Below, piece after piece: positions 6,595 to 13,087 of a DNA stretch of 19,483 bases. The stretch's first letter is position 1; every line of letters begins with the position of its first letter. The DNA is from JBCCFW01 sp039029535 (lineage in GTDB: Bacteria; Acidobacteriota; JBCCFW01). Where the stretch lies: the NCBI GenBank assembly GCA_039029535.1, contig JBCCFW010000150.1, positions 1-19,483 on the forward strand. Reading direction: 5' to 3'. The notes beneath the pieces are model-generated. The model was not told where the DNA came from. It worked only from the letters and a program-made list of their open reading frames with translations, and did no database searches. Made by a program: the position numbers and the translations under genes.

Positions 6595-7173
6595 ATGAAG
6601 GACGACCTGACCAAGACCTGGGCCGGGCACCTGGCGGAGAACCTGCGTCGGCTGCGGCAGCGGCGAGACCTCACTCAGGAGGGCCTCGCACGGCTCACCG
6701 AGCTGCCCCGGTCGACCATCGCCAACTTGGAGAGCGGGTCAGGCAATCCGACCCTGTCGGTGCTCGGTCAGCTTTCCCTGGCGCTCCAGCTCCCCATCCC
6801 CGAGCTGCTCTCGGCACCCAAGGTGCGCTGCGAGCTGTTCCCGAAGGGATCCCTGCCGACGATCACGCGGGGGCGGGGAGGGGGCGTCAGCATCGCCAAG
6901 CTCCTACCGCATCCCTTGCCGGGCATGGAGATCGATCGGATCGAGCTCACGCCGGGCTCGTCGCTCTCGGGCGTGCCCCATCGCAGCGGGACGCACGAGT
7001 ACCTCTGCTGCGAGAAGGGCAAGCTCACCCTTCGGGTGGCGGGATCGAGCTTTCAGCTCGGCAGCGGCGACGTGGCCGCGTTCGCCGGCGACCAGAAGCA
7101 CGCCTACCAGAACGAGGGTCGGTCGCTGGCGGTCGGCTTCTCGGTCGTGACCCTGTCACCGGGTGGGGCGTGA
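6595..7173 (+). CDS. XRE-family transcriptional regulator with C-terminal cupin domain
   Basis: This 192-residue protein has an N-terminal lambda-repressor-type helix-turn-helix (about residues 12-70: LAENLRRLRQRRDLTQEGLARL, a stretch quoted here only in part as LRQRRDLTQEGLARL, then RSTIANLESG and PTLSVLGQLSLAL). A cupin barrel follows at about 105-185. In the cupin, His119, His124, Glu125 and His149 are candidate metal or ligand contacts (PHRSGTHEY, GDQKHAYQN). The architecture is that of regulators such as PuuR-type and SutR-type proteins, which sense a small molecule through the cupin. It is divergent from the VOC gene and 35 bases upstream of an aldo/keto-reductase-fold gene. Either could be its target. 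Confidence 0.9.
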   Translation: MKDDLTKTWAGHLAENLRRLRQRRDLTQEGLARLTELPRSTIANLESGSGNPTLSVLGQLSLALQLPIPELLSAPKVRCELFPKGSLPTITRGRGGGVSIAKLLPHPLPGMEIDRIELTPGSSLSGVPHRSGTHEYLCCEKGKLTLRVAGSSFQLGSGDVAAFAGDQKHAYQNEGRSLAVGFSVVTLSPGGA

Positions 7174-7196
7174 GTCGGCGGCTGCAACATCCGGGT

Positions 7197-7202
7197 TAGC
7201 AT
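7197..7202 (+). promoter_or_regulatory. -10-like hexamer TAGCAT, six bases before the ATG
   Basis: TAGCAT fits the TANNNT form of leaderless promoters and ends six bases before the ATG at 7209. There is no clear -35 and no Shine-Dalgarno. It is listed because the same spacing recurs at three other genes in the window. Confidence 0.4.
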
Positions 7203-7208
7203 CGCGGC

Positions 7209-8057
7209 ATGAGCGACTCCAACGCCCCCCAGCCCTGCTCGTTCGATCAGGTCACCCTCGGCCGGAGCGGTCGTCGGGTCGGCCAGCTCGGGCTCGGCTC
7301 GTCCTTCGGCATCGGCGGCAAGGACCTGGCGCGGGCCTTCGATGCCGGGCTCAACTACTTCTACTGGGGCACGCTGCGACGGGACGGCTTTGCCCGCGGC
7401 GTGCGGGATCTCGCCCAGTCGCATCGCGACGACATGGTCGTGGTCGTGCAGAGCTACACGCGCTGGCCCTGGCTGCTGGGACTCTCGGTCGAGCGGGCCT
7501 TGAAGAAGCTGCGGCTCGAGCGAGCCGACATGGTCCTGCTCGGCCTGTGGAACGAGCCGTTGCCGCCCCGGATGGAAGAGGCCGCACGGAAGCTCATCGA
7601 GCGGGGGCTGACCGACCAGGTCATCCTGTCGTGTCATCAGCGCGCGACGATCCCGACCCACGCCCAGAACGAGCTGCTGTCGTCGGTCATGGTTCGCTAC
7701 AACGCGGCTCATCCCGGGGCGGAGAACGACGTGTTCCCGCATCTCCCGAAGGAGAACGGACCCGGTGTCATCGCCTACACGGCGACCTGCTGGGGCTGGC
7801 TGCTGGACCCGTCGCGCATCCCGGCCGGCGAGCCGGCGCCGCGCGCTTCCGATTGCTATCGCTTTGCCCTCACCCGTGACGAGGTGGACCTGTGCTTGAC
7901 CGGACCCCGCAATGCCGACGATCTCGACGAGGCGCTGGAGGCTCTCCGTCGAGGACCGATGGACGCCGACGAGCTGGCCTGGATGAAGCGGGTCGGCGCC
8001 GGGCTGCGCCGCGGCCGCACGCTCGTGCCCTGGCACGACACCTCGCCGGCGTCGTGA
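7209..8057 (+). CDS. Aldo/keto-reductase-fold protein lacking catalytic Lys and His
   Basis: This 282-residue protein has the (beta/alpha)8 order of aldo/keto reductases: an opening TLGRSGRRVGQLGLGSS, AFDAGLNYFYWG carrying the family Asp45 and Tyr50/Tyr52 region, SVERALKKLRLERADMVLLG, LIERGLTDQVILSCHQR, and a late segment LCLTGPRNADDLDEAL that resembles the cofactor-binding end. The catalytic Lys expected at the end of the third strand is replaced by Gln81-Ser82 (VVVVQSYTRW), and the His expected after DMVLLG is Trp114 (LLGLWNEP). The protein may therefore be a non-reductase relative or a binding protein. It is slightly shorter than the usual 310-330 residues. Two bases separate it from the lipoprotein gene, so the two are co-transcribed. 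Confidence 0.8.
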   Translation: MSDSNAPQPCSFDQVTLGRSGRRVGQLGLGSSFGIGGKDLARAFDAGLNYFYWGTLRRDGFARGVRDLAQSHRDDMVVVVQSYTRWPWLLGLSVERALKKLRLERADMVLLGLWNEPLPPRMEEAARKLIERGLTDQVILSCHQRATIPTHAQNELLSSVMVRYNAAHPGAENDVFPHLPKENGPGVIAYTATCWGWLLDPSRIPAGEPAPRASDCYRFALTRDEVDLCLTGPRNADDLDEALEALRRGPMDADELAWMKRVGAGLRRGRTLVPWHDTSPAS

Positions 8058-8059
8058 CG

Positions 8060-8848
8060 ATGCGACGCTCCGCAGCTTCGCTGATGCTCGTCGTCCTGCT
8101 GGCAGCGATGACGCTGTCGTGTCGTCATCGAGTGCCGGTGGGGGAGAGCGCGTCTTCGGCGCGGTCGAACCTCCCTGAGGTCGTCGTCATGGGGACGATC
8201 CACTCCGGCCACTTGCGCAGCGAGGGTTACTCGATCGAGGTCTTCCAGGACGTCGTGCGCAAGGTGAACCCGGACTACGTGCTCGTGGAGATCCCGCCGG
8301 GTCGGCTGAGCGTGGCGCTCAATGAACATCATCACGGCAAGGTCGAAGAGTCGCGGGTCAAGCGCTTCCCCGAGTACGTGCAGGGCCTGTTCCCGCTCCA
8401 CGACGAGCTCGACTTCGAGATGGTCCCCTGCGCGGCCTGGACCCGCGAGATGGCCGACGCCCGTCGGGCCAAGCTCGAGGATTGGCGCAGCACGCGACCG
8501 GAGGAGTCCGCGCAGGTGCGGGCCGCTCAGGAGAGAGCCGACGAGGCTCAGCGGGCGGAGGGGATCGACGACGATCCCCGCGGCATCCACTCACCGCGCT
8601 ACCACGAGCTCGTCCGGCAGGGGATGGAGCCCTACGACCGTCTCTTCAACGACGACCTCGGGCCCGGTGGTTGGACGAACATCAACGAGGCTCACTTCGC
8701 TCTCATCGACGAGGCGATCCGCGAGCACGCCGCCCCGGGCAAGCGCTTCCTCATCACCTTCGGCTCCTGGCACGCGTACTGGTTCATCGACCAGCTGAAG
8801 GAGCGAGACGACGTGGTGCTGAGAGACCTGCGCGAGTTCTTGGAGTAG
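8060..8848 (+). CDS. Probable lipoprotein of the TraB/GumN (TIKI) superfamily
   Basis: The ATG at 8060, two bases after the preceding stop, gives 262 residues. The N-terminus is a lipoprotein-type signal (MRR, hydrophobic core, then MTLS before Cys21); Thr at -3 is a less common lipobox residue, so cleavage by signal peptidase II is likely but not certain. The body has TIKI/TraB hallmarks: the GTIH motif (residues 45-48) with His51 shortly after, PDYVLVEIP with Glu77, and near the end FLITFGSWHAYWF with His238. Members of this superfamily are proposed metal-dependent proteases (TIKI) or are of unknown function (TraB, GumN). A charged central section (about 120-180) is rich in Arg and Glu and is probably helical. 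The stop TAG shares one base with the GTG start of the next gene. Confidence 0.72.
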   Translation: MRRSAASLMLVVLLAAMTLSCRHRVPVGESASSARSNLPEVVVMGTIHSGHLRSEGYSIEVFQDVVRKVNPDYVLVEIPPGRLSVALNEHHHGKVEESRVKRFPEYVQGLFPLHDELDFEMVPCAAWTREMADARRAKLEDWRSTRPEESAQVRAAQERADEAQRAEGIDDDPRGIHSPRYHELVRQGMEPYDRLFNDDLGPGGWTNINEAHFALIDEAIREHAAPGKRFLITFGSWHAYWFIDQLKERDDVVLRDLREFLE

Positions 8849-9384
8849 TGCCGCGAGCCTTCCTCGCCTTCGGCTTCCCGCCGGCCATTCGAGAGGAGCT
8901 GGTGGCGCTGCAGCCGACGGCTCGTCCGGGCGTTCATCCGGCTGCACGCGATCAGCTTCATCTCACCCTGCTCTTTCTCGGTGAGCTGTCCGAGTCTCGT
9001 CTTTCGTCGCTCGCCGGTGCTCTCGATGAGCTCGTGCATCCAGCTCCGCGGCTCGCGCTCGCCGGGGTTGGTGTCTTCGCCAATGACGACCGACCGAGCT
9101 TCCTCTGGGTGGGGGTAGAGCGAAGCGAAGAGCTCTTGGAGCTGCGGTCACGACTGCTGAGCGTGGTCGAGACGCTCGGGATCGAGGTGGCATCCGAGAC
9201 CTACCGACCCCACGTCACGCTGGCGCGGGTCGATCGTCTCGACGAAGGTGTCTTCGACCTGTTCGAGCGCGATCACGCGAACTTCCGCGTCGAGCTCGTT
9301 GCCGAGCGGCTCGGCCTCTGGGTGGTGGCGGGAGACGGGCAGGTACCGAGATACCTCGAGCGCCACCAAGTCAGGCTCGGCTGA
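8848..9384 (+). CDS. thpR: RNA 2',3'-cyclic phosphodiesterase (LigT/2H family)
   Basis: The GTG at 8848 overlaps the preceding TAG by one base and gives 178 residues, the normal length for ThpR/LigT. Both signature HxT motifs of the 2H phosphoesterase fold are present: His38-Leu-Thr40 in QLHLTLLFLG and His122-Val-Thr124 in RPHVTLARV. The opening PRAFLAFGFPPAIRE is typical (residues that align with RLFIALxLP in other members). These enzymes hydrolyse 2',3'-cyclic phosphate ends of RNA to 2'-phosphates; the physiological role is uncertain, probably RNA repair or processing. It is the last gene of a three-gene run starting at 7209. Confidence 0.93.
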   Translation: MPRAFLAFGFPPAIREELVALQPTARPGVHPAARDQLHLTLLFLGELSESRLSSLAGALDELVHPAPRLALAGVGVFANDDRPSFLWVGVERSEELLELRSRLLSVVETLGIEVASETYRPHVTLARVDRLDEGVFDLFERDHANFRVELVAERLGLWVVAGDGQVPRYLERHQVRLG

Positions 9385-9473
9385 CCCATGAACATTGCCC
9401 GACGGAAACCGATGGCAGGCTAGAGGGCACCAACCCATCCTCTCCTCGTCATGACGGCCTTCCGCCGTTCAAG

Positions 9474-9651
9474 GCCCGGACAATGCATGAATCTCCTACT
9501 GCGTGACCAGATCTGCTGCCTGCGAAGGGAGTTCTCGCTTCTCGGGTCCTCAACGTACCGTCAAGTACGCCTGCGGCCCTCGAAGCTACGATCTCCCTTC
9601 TCGGCTAGCATCTCTGGCCACTCGTCACGAACCTCCATGCATTGTCCGGGC
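9474..9651. repeat. 178-bp imperfect palindrome with perfect 16-bp terminal inverted repeats
   Basis: GCCCGGACAATGCATG at 9474-9489 recurs as its exact reverse complement at 9636-9651. Similarity continues inward on both arms in the same order: CGTGAC, then CCAGA, TGCT and GCC, then GAAGGGAG, then GCTTC, ending in the perfect 5-bp pair CGTAC (9554-9558) and GTACG (9565-9569) around a 6-base centre. The midpoints of the outer and inner pairs differ by one base, so this is one element of two roughly 86-base arms. A MITE or REP-like non-coding mobile element, or a decayed one, fits best. No target-site duplication is visible. It ends five bases before the Shine-Dalgarno of ada, so an ada transcript starting upstream would carry a long hairpin. 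Confidence 0.8.
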
Positions 9652-9665
9652 TATCGAGGTGAATC

Positions 9666-10799
9666 ATGAGCGCCATCGTGAGCCGAACGACTGACGACCA
9701 GCGCTGGGCAGCGGTCCAGCGACGCGACCACAGCCAAGACGGTCGCTTCTTCACCGGCGTGACGACCACGGGCATCTTCTGCCGTCCGTCCTGTCCGGCC
9801 CGTCATCCCCTGCGCAAGAACGTCCGCTTCTTCGCCACTGCCGAGGAAGCGCAGCAGGCCGGCCTGCGCGCCTGCAAGCGTTGCAAGCCCCTCGATCGGG
9901 TGGAGGACGAGCGCGTGCAGCGAGTCCGTGAGCTCTGCGAGCACGTCCGCGCCAACTGCGATTCGGGTGAGCCGCTCACCCTCGCCGCCCTCAGCGAGCG
10001 CTCCGGATTGAGCCCGTCCCGGCTCCGTCATCTCTTCCGGGACATCGTCGGCATGACCCCACGGCAATACGTCGAGGCCTGTCGCTACGAGACCCTCAAG
10101 AGCGGCCTGCGTCGGGGCGACTCGGTCAGCCGCGCCATCCACGACGCCGGCTTCAACACGATGAGCCGTGTCTACGAGACCGCCGGCTCCCGTCTTGGGA
10201 TGACGCCCAGCGAGTACGGCGCTGGCGGTCGCGGCCTGCACGTCACCTGTGCCTCGACCGACACCGTGCTGGGCCGACTGATCGTCGCCGCCACTGAACG
10301 AGGTCCCTGCTTCATCCAGTTCGGCCGCTCGATCCGCGAGCTACGACGACGTCTCCGCGAGGAGTACCCCGCCGCCGAGGTCGAGGAGGTCGACCTGAAG
10401 CGTTCGCCCCGACTCGCCGCCTGGCTGGACACGCTCCGCGATCACCTGGCCGGCAAGCAGCCGCACCTCGACCTGCCCCTCGACGTCCGGGCCACCGCCT
10501 TCCAGCTCGAGGTGTGGCGCTACCTGCAGACCATCCCGCCCGGTGAGACCCGGACGTACTCCCAGGTCGCCACGGCCATCGGTCGGCCGAAGGCCGTGCG
10601 CGCCGTGGCCAATGCCTGCGCTTCGAACCCGGTCGCCCTCGCCGTCCCGTGTCATCGCGTGGTCCGCTCCGACGGAACGCTCGGCGGCTATCGCTGGGGG
10701 ACCGATCGCAAGGCGACCCTGCTCGAGAGGGAGCGGGCGGTAGCCGAGTCGGTCAGCGCGCGGGAGCCGGCGGGCTCACGGCGAAGGCGGCGAAGCTGA
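9666..10799 (+). CDS. ada: Ada: bifunctional methyl-DNA repair protein and transcriptional activator
   Basis: This 377-residue protein is a full-length Ada (E. coli Ada has 354). The N-terminal zinc domain has Cys39, Cys43, Cys70 and Cys73 (GIFCRPSCPAR and LRACKRCKP); Cys39 would accept methyl groups from phosphotriesters and switch the protein to an activator. An AraC-type helix-turn-helix follows at about 85-185 (TLAALSERSGLSPSRLRHLF and AGFNTMSRVYETAGSRLGM). The C-terminal methyltransferase domain carries PCHRVV with acceptor Cys329, preceded by AVANACASNP, and removes methyl groups from O6-methylguanine. The ATG at 9666 follows GAGGTG at 9656-9661. The C-terminus ends in an Arg-rich tail (SRRRRRS) whose codons lie in the 47-base overlap with the convergent membrane-protein gene. 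No alkA or alkB lies nearby. Confidence 0.96.
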   Translation: MSAIVSRTTDDQRWAAVQRRDHSQDGRFFTGVTTTGIFCRPSCPARHPLRKNVRFFATAEEAQQAGLRACKRCKPLDRVEDERVQRVRELCEHVRANCDSGEPLTLAALSERSGLSPSRLRHLFRDIVGMTPRQYVEACRYETLKSGLRRGDSVSRAIHDAGFNTMSRVYETAGSRLGMTPSEYGAGGRGLHVTCASTDTVLGRLIVAATERGPCFIQFGRSIRELRRRLREEYPAAEVEEVDLKRSPRLAAWLDTLRDHLAGKQPHLDLPLDVRATAFQLEVWRYLQTIPPGETRTYSQVATAIGRPKAVRAVANACASNPVALAVPCHRVVRSDGTLGGYRWGTDRKATLLERERAVAESVSAREPAGSRRRRRS

Positions 10800-11151
10800 T
10801 GACGTAGAAGGGGATCGTCCAGAGGGGGGGAGCCCCCAGAAGTGCGAGCACGAGCCCGAAGATCCCACAGGACTCGAACAGGGCATAGGCCACGACCGTG
10901 AGCCCGAAGGCCCGCTGGGCCGACGGCGACTCGTAGTCCGCCGTGCCGTTGGGCCAGGCGAGCGTCCGCGCGAAGAAGCCCGCTCCGACCAGGCCGATGG
11001 CGATGACGCCAAGAAGCGCGGCGAGCACCTGGCTGGGCGGCTCCACGTCCTTGGGCGCCGCGAGCAGGCCGACCGCGACGTAGATCCCGATGCTGACCGT
11101 GAAGGCCGCCCAGACGATGAGGAAGACCGTTCGCGGGTACTGCGTGGCCAT
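10753..11151 (-). CDS. Four-helix membrane protein with an ATP-synthase c-like hairpin
   Basis: The ATG at 11151 (MATQYPRTV) gives 132 residues; a longer form from 11202 would add a charged leader without support. Four hydrophobic helices lie at about 8-31, 40-63, 82-106 and 108-126. The third reads AYALFESCGIFGLVLALLG, with Glu93 in mid-helix. This resembles the ion-binding helix of rotary ATPase c/K subunits, which have a Glu in a similar ALxEA(x)GIYGL-type context. Similar four-helix proteins are encoded in deltaproteobacterial-type genomes without a known function. No other ATP synthase gene lies in the window, so a role in the enzyme is not implied. The 3' end overlaps ada by 47 bases in convergent orientation. 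Confidence 0.72.
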   Translation of the reverse strand: MATQYPRTVFLIVWAAFTVSIGIYVAVGLLAAPKDVEPPSQVLAALLGVIAIGLVGAGFFARTLAWPNGTADYESPSAQRAFGLTVVAYALFESCGIFGLVLALLGAPPLWTIPFYVISFAAFAVSPPAPAR

Positions 11152-11417
11152 CGGCGCGCGCTCCGTTGCAGGACGAGACGACGACTCGGCCGGCAGTCGC
11201 AAAACGAAACGACCCTCCCGTCCATGGTCGAGACCGAGTGACCACGAAGTTATCTCGGCACGCCCGACACGTCACCGCTGAGTGCTGTCGAAGGCGCCCC
11301 GGGAGCTTGGGAAAGCTCGTCCCGAGCGTCGGTCTCGATTTTTCTGGCACGTTCGTTGCTGCTTTTTCGGAAGATTCCGCGGACGCCGTGGAAGCCGACC
11401 GACCGAGTGGAGTGCCG

Positions 11418-12320
11418 ATGGCGATCACGCAGCCCAGTCCCGACCCGATTCCGAGCGTTGCCCGCCCCGACCAGGAGGGCGGGAACCGCCGTGGCGGGCC
11501 CAGCGCGCATCTTCGGGGGCGGCTGACCCCCTTGCGGGTGGCCGTGGTCGGCGTGCCCGGCAACGCGGCCCTGGGGTTGCGGACGGGTCTCCGCACGCAA
11601 GGCACGAACGTCCAGCTCCACTTCCACGACGGGCCCGAGCAGCTCGACCAGCTCGACGTGGAGGAGTTGGCTGCGCTGGACGTGGTCGTGGTCGAGCGCG
11701 AGAAGGTCGGGGAGGTCGTGCTCGTGCAGCAGGACCTCCGTCGAGCCGGTCTCGACGTGCCGGTGATCGGCTGCTGTGACGCCGGGCATGACGACGAGCA
11801 CGGCACCCTGGCGACGCGTCTGTCCGCAGTCGTCGTGCGCTCACCGTCGGCCTACCGTCACGCGGTCCCCGCGCTGCTCCCCCAGGTCCACGCCTTGCAC
11901 CGTGAGCGCCGGCGGCGGCGGGAGGGCGAGCTCGCCCATCTCGAGACTCGCGCGCACCTCGAGGGCTTCCTCCGCCACAGTCCCGTCGCCATGTTCTCGA
12001 AGGACGAGGAGGGGCGGTACCTCTTGGTCAACGATGAGTTCGAGCGGGCCTTCGGCGTCGACCGCGCGTGGCTGCGTGGGCGCACCGACGCCGAGCTCTT
12101 CCCGCCTGAAGTGGCCAAGCGAGGCGCAGCGCTCGAGCGCCGCACCCGCGAGCACGGGGTGTCCTGTGAGTCCGAGGAGACGCTCCTCGGCGAGGACGGC
12201 GAGCGACGCTGGCGCTTCGTGCGCTTCCCGCTCCTGGACCATCGGGGGACCACGAGCGTCGCGGGAGTGGCGCTCGACCTGACCCCGCGGGACGCTGAGG
12301 AGCGGAACAAGGAGCGCTGA
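11418..12320 (+). CDS. Pseudo-receiver plus PAS domain protein without output domain
   Basis: The frame is open from 11166, but the ATG at 11418 (300 residues, preceded by GGAG) is preferred because the upstream part is low in protein-like sequence. Residues 37-152 look like a degenerate receiver: LRVAVVGVPGNAAL opens the fold, the acceptor position reads VVVERE (Glu93 in place of Asp), and the Lys position reads VVRSPS (Arg141). It is probably not phosphorylated. A charged helical linker (HRERRRRREGELAHLE) leads to a PAS domain at about 177-290: HSPVAMFSKDEEGRYLLVN, FERAFGV, RGRTDAELFPPE, and a PAC-type end VAGVALDLTPRDAEER. No kinase, cyclase or DNA-binding domain follows, so it must act through partners. 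It probably has its own promoter in the 266-base gap upstream. Confidence 0.78.
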   Translation: MAITQPSPDPIPSVARPDQEGGNRRGGPSAHLRGRLTPLRVAVVGVPGNAALGLRTGLRTQGTNVQLHFHDGPEQLDQLDVEELAALDVVVVEREKVGEVVLVQQDLRRAGLDVPVIGCCDAGHDDEHGTLATRLSAVVVRSPSAYRHAVPALLPQVHALHRERRRRREGELAHLETRAHLEGFLRHSPVAMFSKDEEGRYLLVNDEFERAFGVDRAWLRGRTDAELFPPEVAKRGAALERRTREHGVSCESEETLLGEDGERRWRFVRFPLLDHRGTTSVAGVALDLTPRDAEERNKER

Positions 12321-12327
12321 CGACGTC

Positions 12328-12356
12328 TTGGCCTCTCGGGCCGGGCGGGGCAGGAT
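12328..12356 (+). promoter_or_regulatory. Probable leaderless promoter of the glutamine amidotransferase gene
   Basis: TTGGCC (12328-12333), 17 bases, then CAGGAT (12351-12356), with the ATG six bases further on at 12363. No Shine-Dalgarno precedes the ATG; the six intervening bases are all C. Confidence 0.45.
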
Positions 12357-12362
12357 CCCCCC

Positions 12363-13034
12363 ATGAGCCGGCCCACTCTCCTCGTCATCGATCCGTCCGT
12401 GGAGTCCCCCGAGACCGAGGGGCTCGCGGAGCTCGGTCATGGTTTCGAAGGGGAGGTGCTCACGCGTCTCCCTGGCCTGGAGCCGAACCAGCGTTGTCTG
12501 CCAGAGCTCCTCGAGCAGGTCGACGGCCTGGTCCTCATGGGCTCCGCGGCGTCCGTGCATGACGACACCGACCTGCGTCGAGAGCTGGTCGCGCTGGTCG
12601 ATCCCGTGCTGTCGGGTGAGCGTCCGATCCCCATGCTGGCCATTTGCTATGGTCATCAGCTCGTCGCCCAGCTCCGCGGGGGGACGGTGGGAGCCGCCCG
12701 AGCCGACAGGAGCAAGGTCTTCGGTGTCGAGGAGACTCGACTCGACGGGAGTCGACTGGTCCCGGGGCAGGAGCGCGTGCGGCACGTCGTCAGCCACTAC
12801 GAGGCGGTGACCGTCCCGCCGCCTGGTTACCGAGTGGTGGGGAATCGACCCGAGCTTCCCCATGACGTCCTCGAGCACGAGACGCTCCCGATCTTCAGCT
12901 TCCAGGGACACGTCGAGGCCCGACGCGAGTTCCTCGAGTCGCGCGGACGCTCGTCGGAGGAGGTCGACGGGACGCTCGTGAGCGACTGCCGGGCCGTGAT
13001 CGACGCCTTCCACGAGCTCGTGCAGGCACGCTGA
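12363..13034 (+). CDS. Class I glutamine amidotransferase-like protein
   Basis: This 223-residue protein has the alpha/beta fold of class I (triad) amidotransferases. The oxyanion region reads DGLVLMGSAASVHDD, the nucleophile elbow is AICYGHQL with Cys95, and the remaining triad residues are His183 and Glu185 in FSFQGHVEA. It is a single domain with no synthetase partner attached, like the GMP-synthase-like stand-alone proteins that include gamma-glutamyl hydrolases and GuaA-type subunits. The section between nucleophile and His (SKVFGVEETRL, then VVSHYEAVTVPPPGY) fits this group, where SH..xV precedes the His/Glu pair. The substrate cannot be told from sequence. Neither neighbour is a known partner, and the apparent own promoter argues for separate expression. 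Confidence 0.88.
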   Translation: MSRPTLLVIDPSVESPETEGLAELGHGFEGEVLTRLPGLEPNQRCLPELLEQVDGLVLMGSAASVHDDTDLRRELVALVDPVLSGERPIPMLAICYGHQLVAQLRGGTVGAARADRSKVFGVEETRLDGSRLVPGQERVRHVVSHYEAVTVPPPGYRVVGNRPELPHDVLEHETLPIFSFQGHVEARREFLESRGRSSEEVDGTLVSDCRAVIDAFHELVQAR

Positions 13035-13055
13035 GGCGCGTCGGAGAGGACCTAG

Positions 13056-13081
13056 TTGACGAGACGCCGAGACGGTAGCCT
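13056..13081 (+). promoter_or_regulatory. Probable leaderless promoter of the kinase/phospho-lyase gene
   Basis: TTGACG (13056-13061) and TAGCCT (13076-13081) precede the ATG at 13088, again with six bases between the -10-like hexamer and the start codon and no Shine-Dalgarno. The spacer is only 14 bases, so the -35 assignment is weak. Confidence 0.35.
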
Positions 13082-13087
13082 GGCCGG

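Noticed and set aside
9503..9694. Small plus-strand frames inside and after the palindrome
   Set aside because: They overlap the inverted repeat and the ada start, lack start signals and show no protein-like pattern.
11301..11343. Possible terminator or attenuator upstream of the PAS gene (stem GAGCTT/AAGCTC, later T-run)
   Set aside because: The stem is short and bulged and the T-run begins about 15 bases after it, so the elements do not form a standard terminator.
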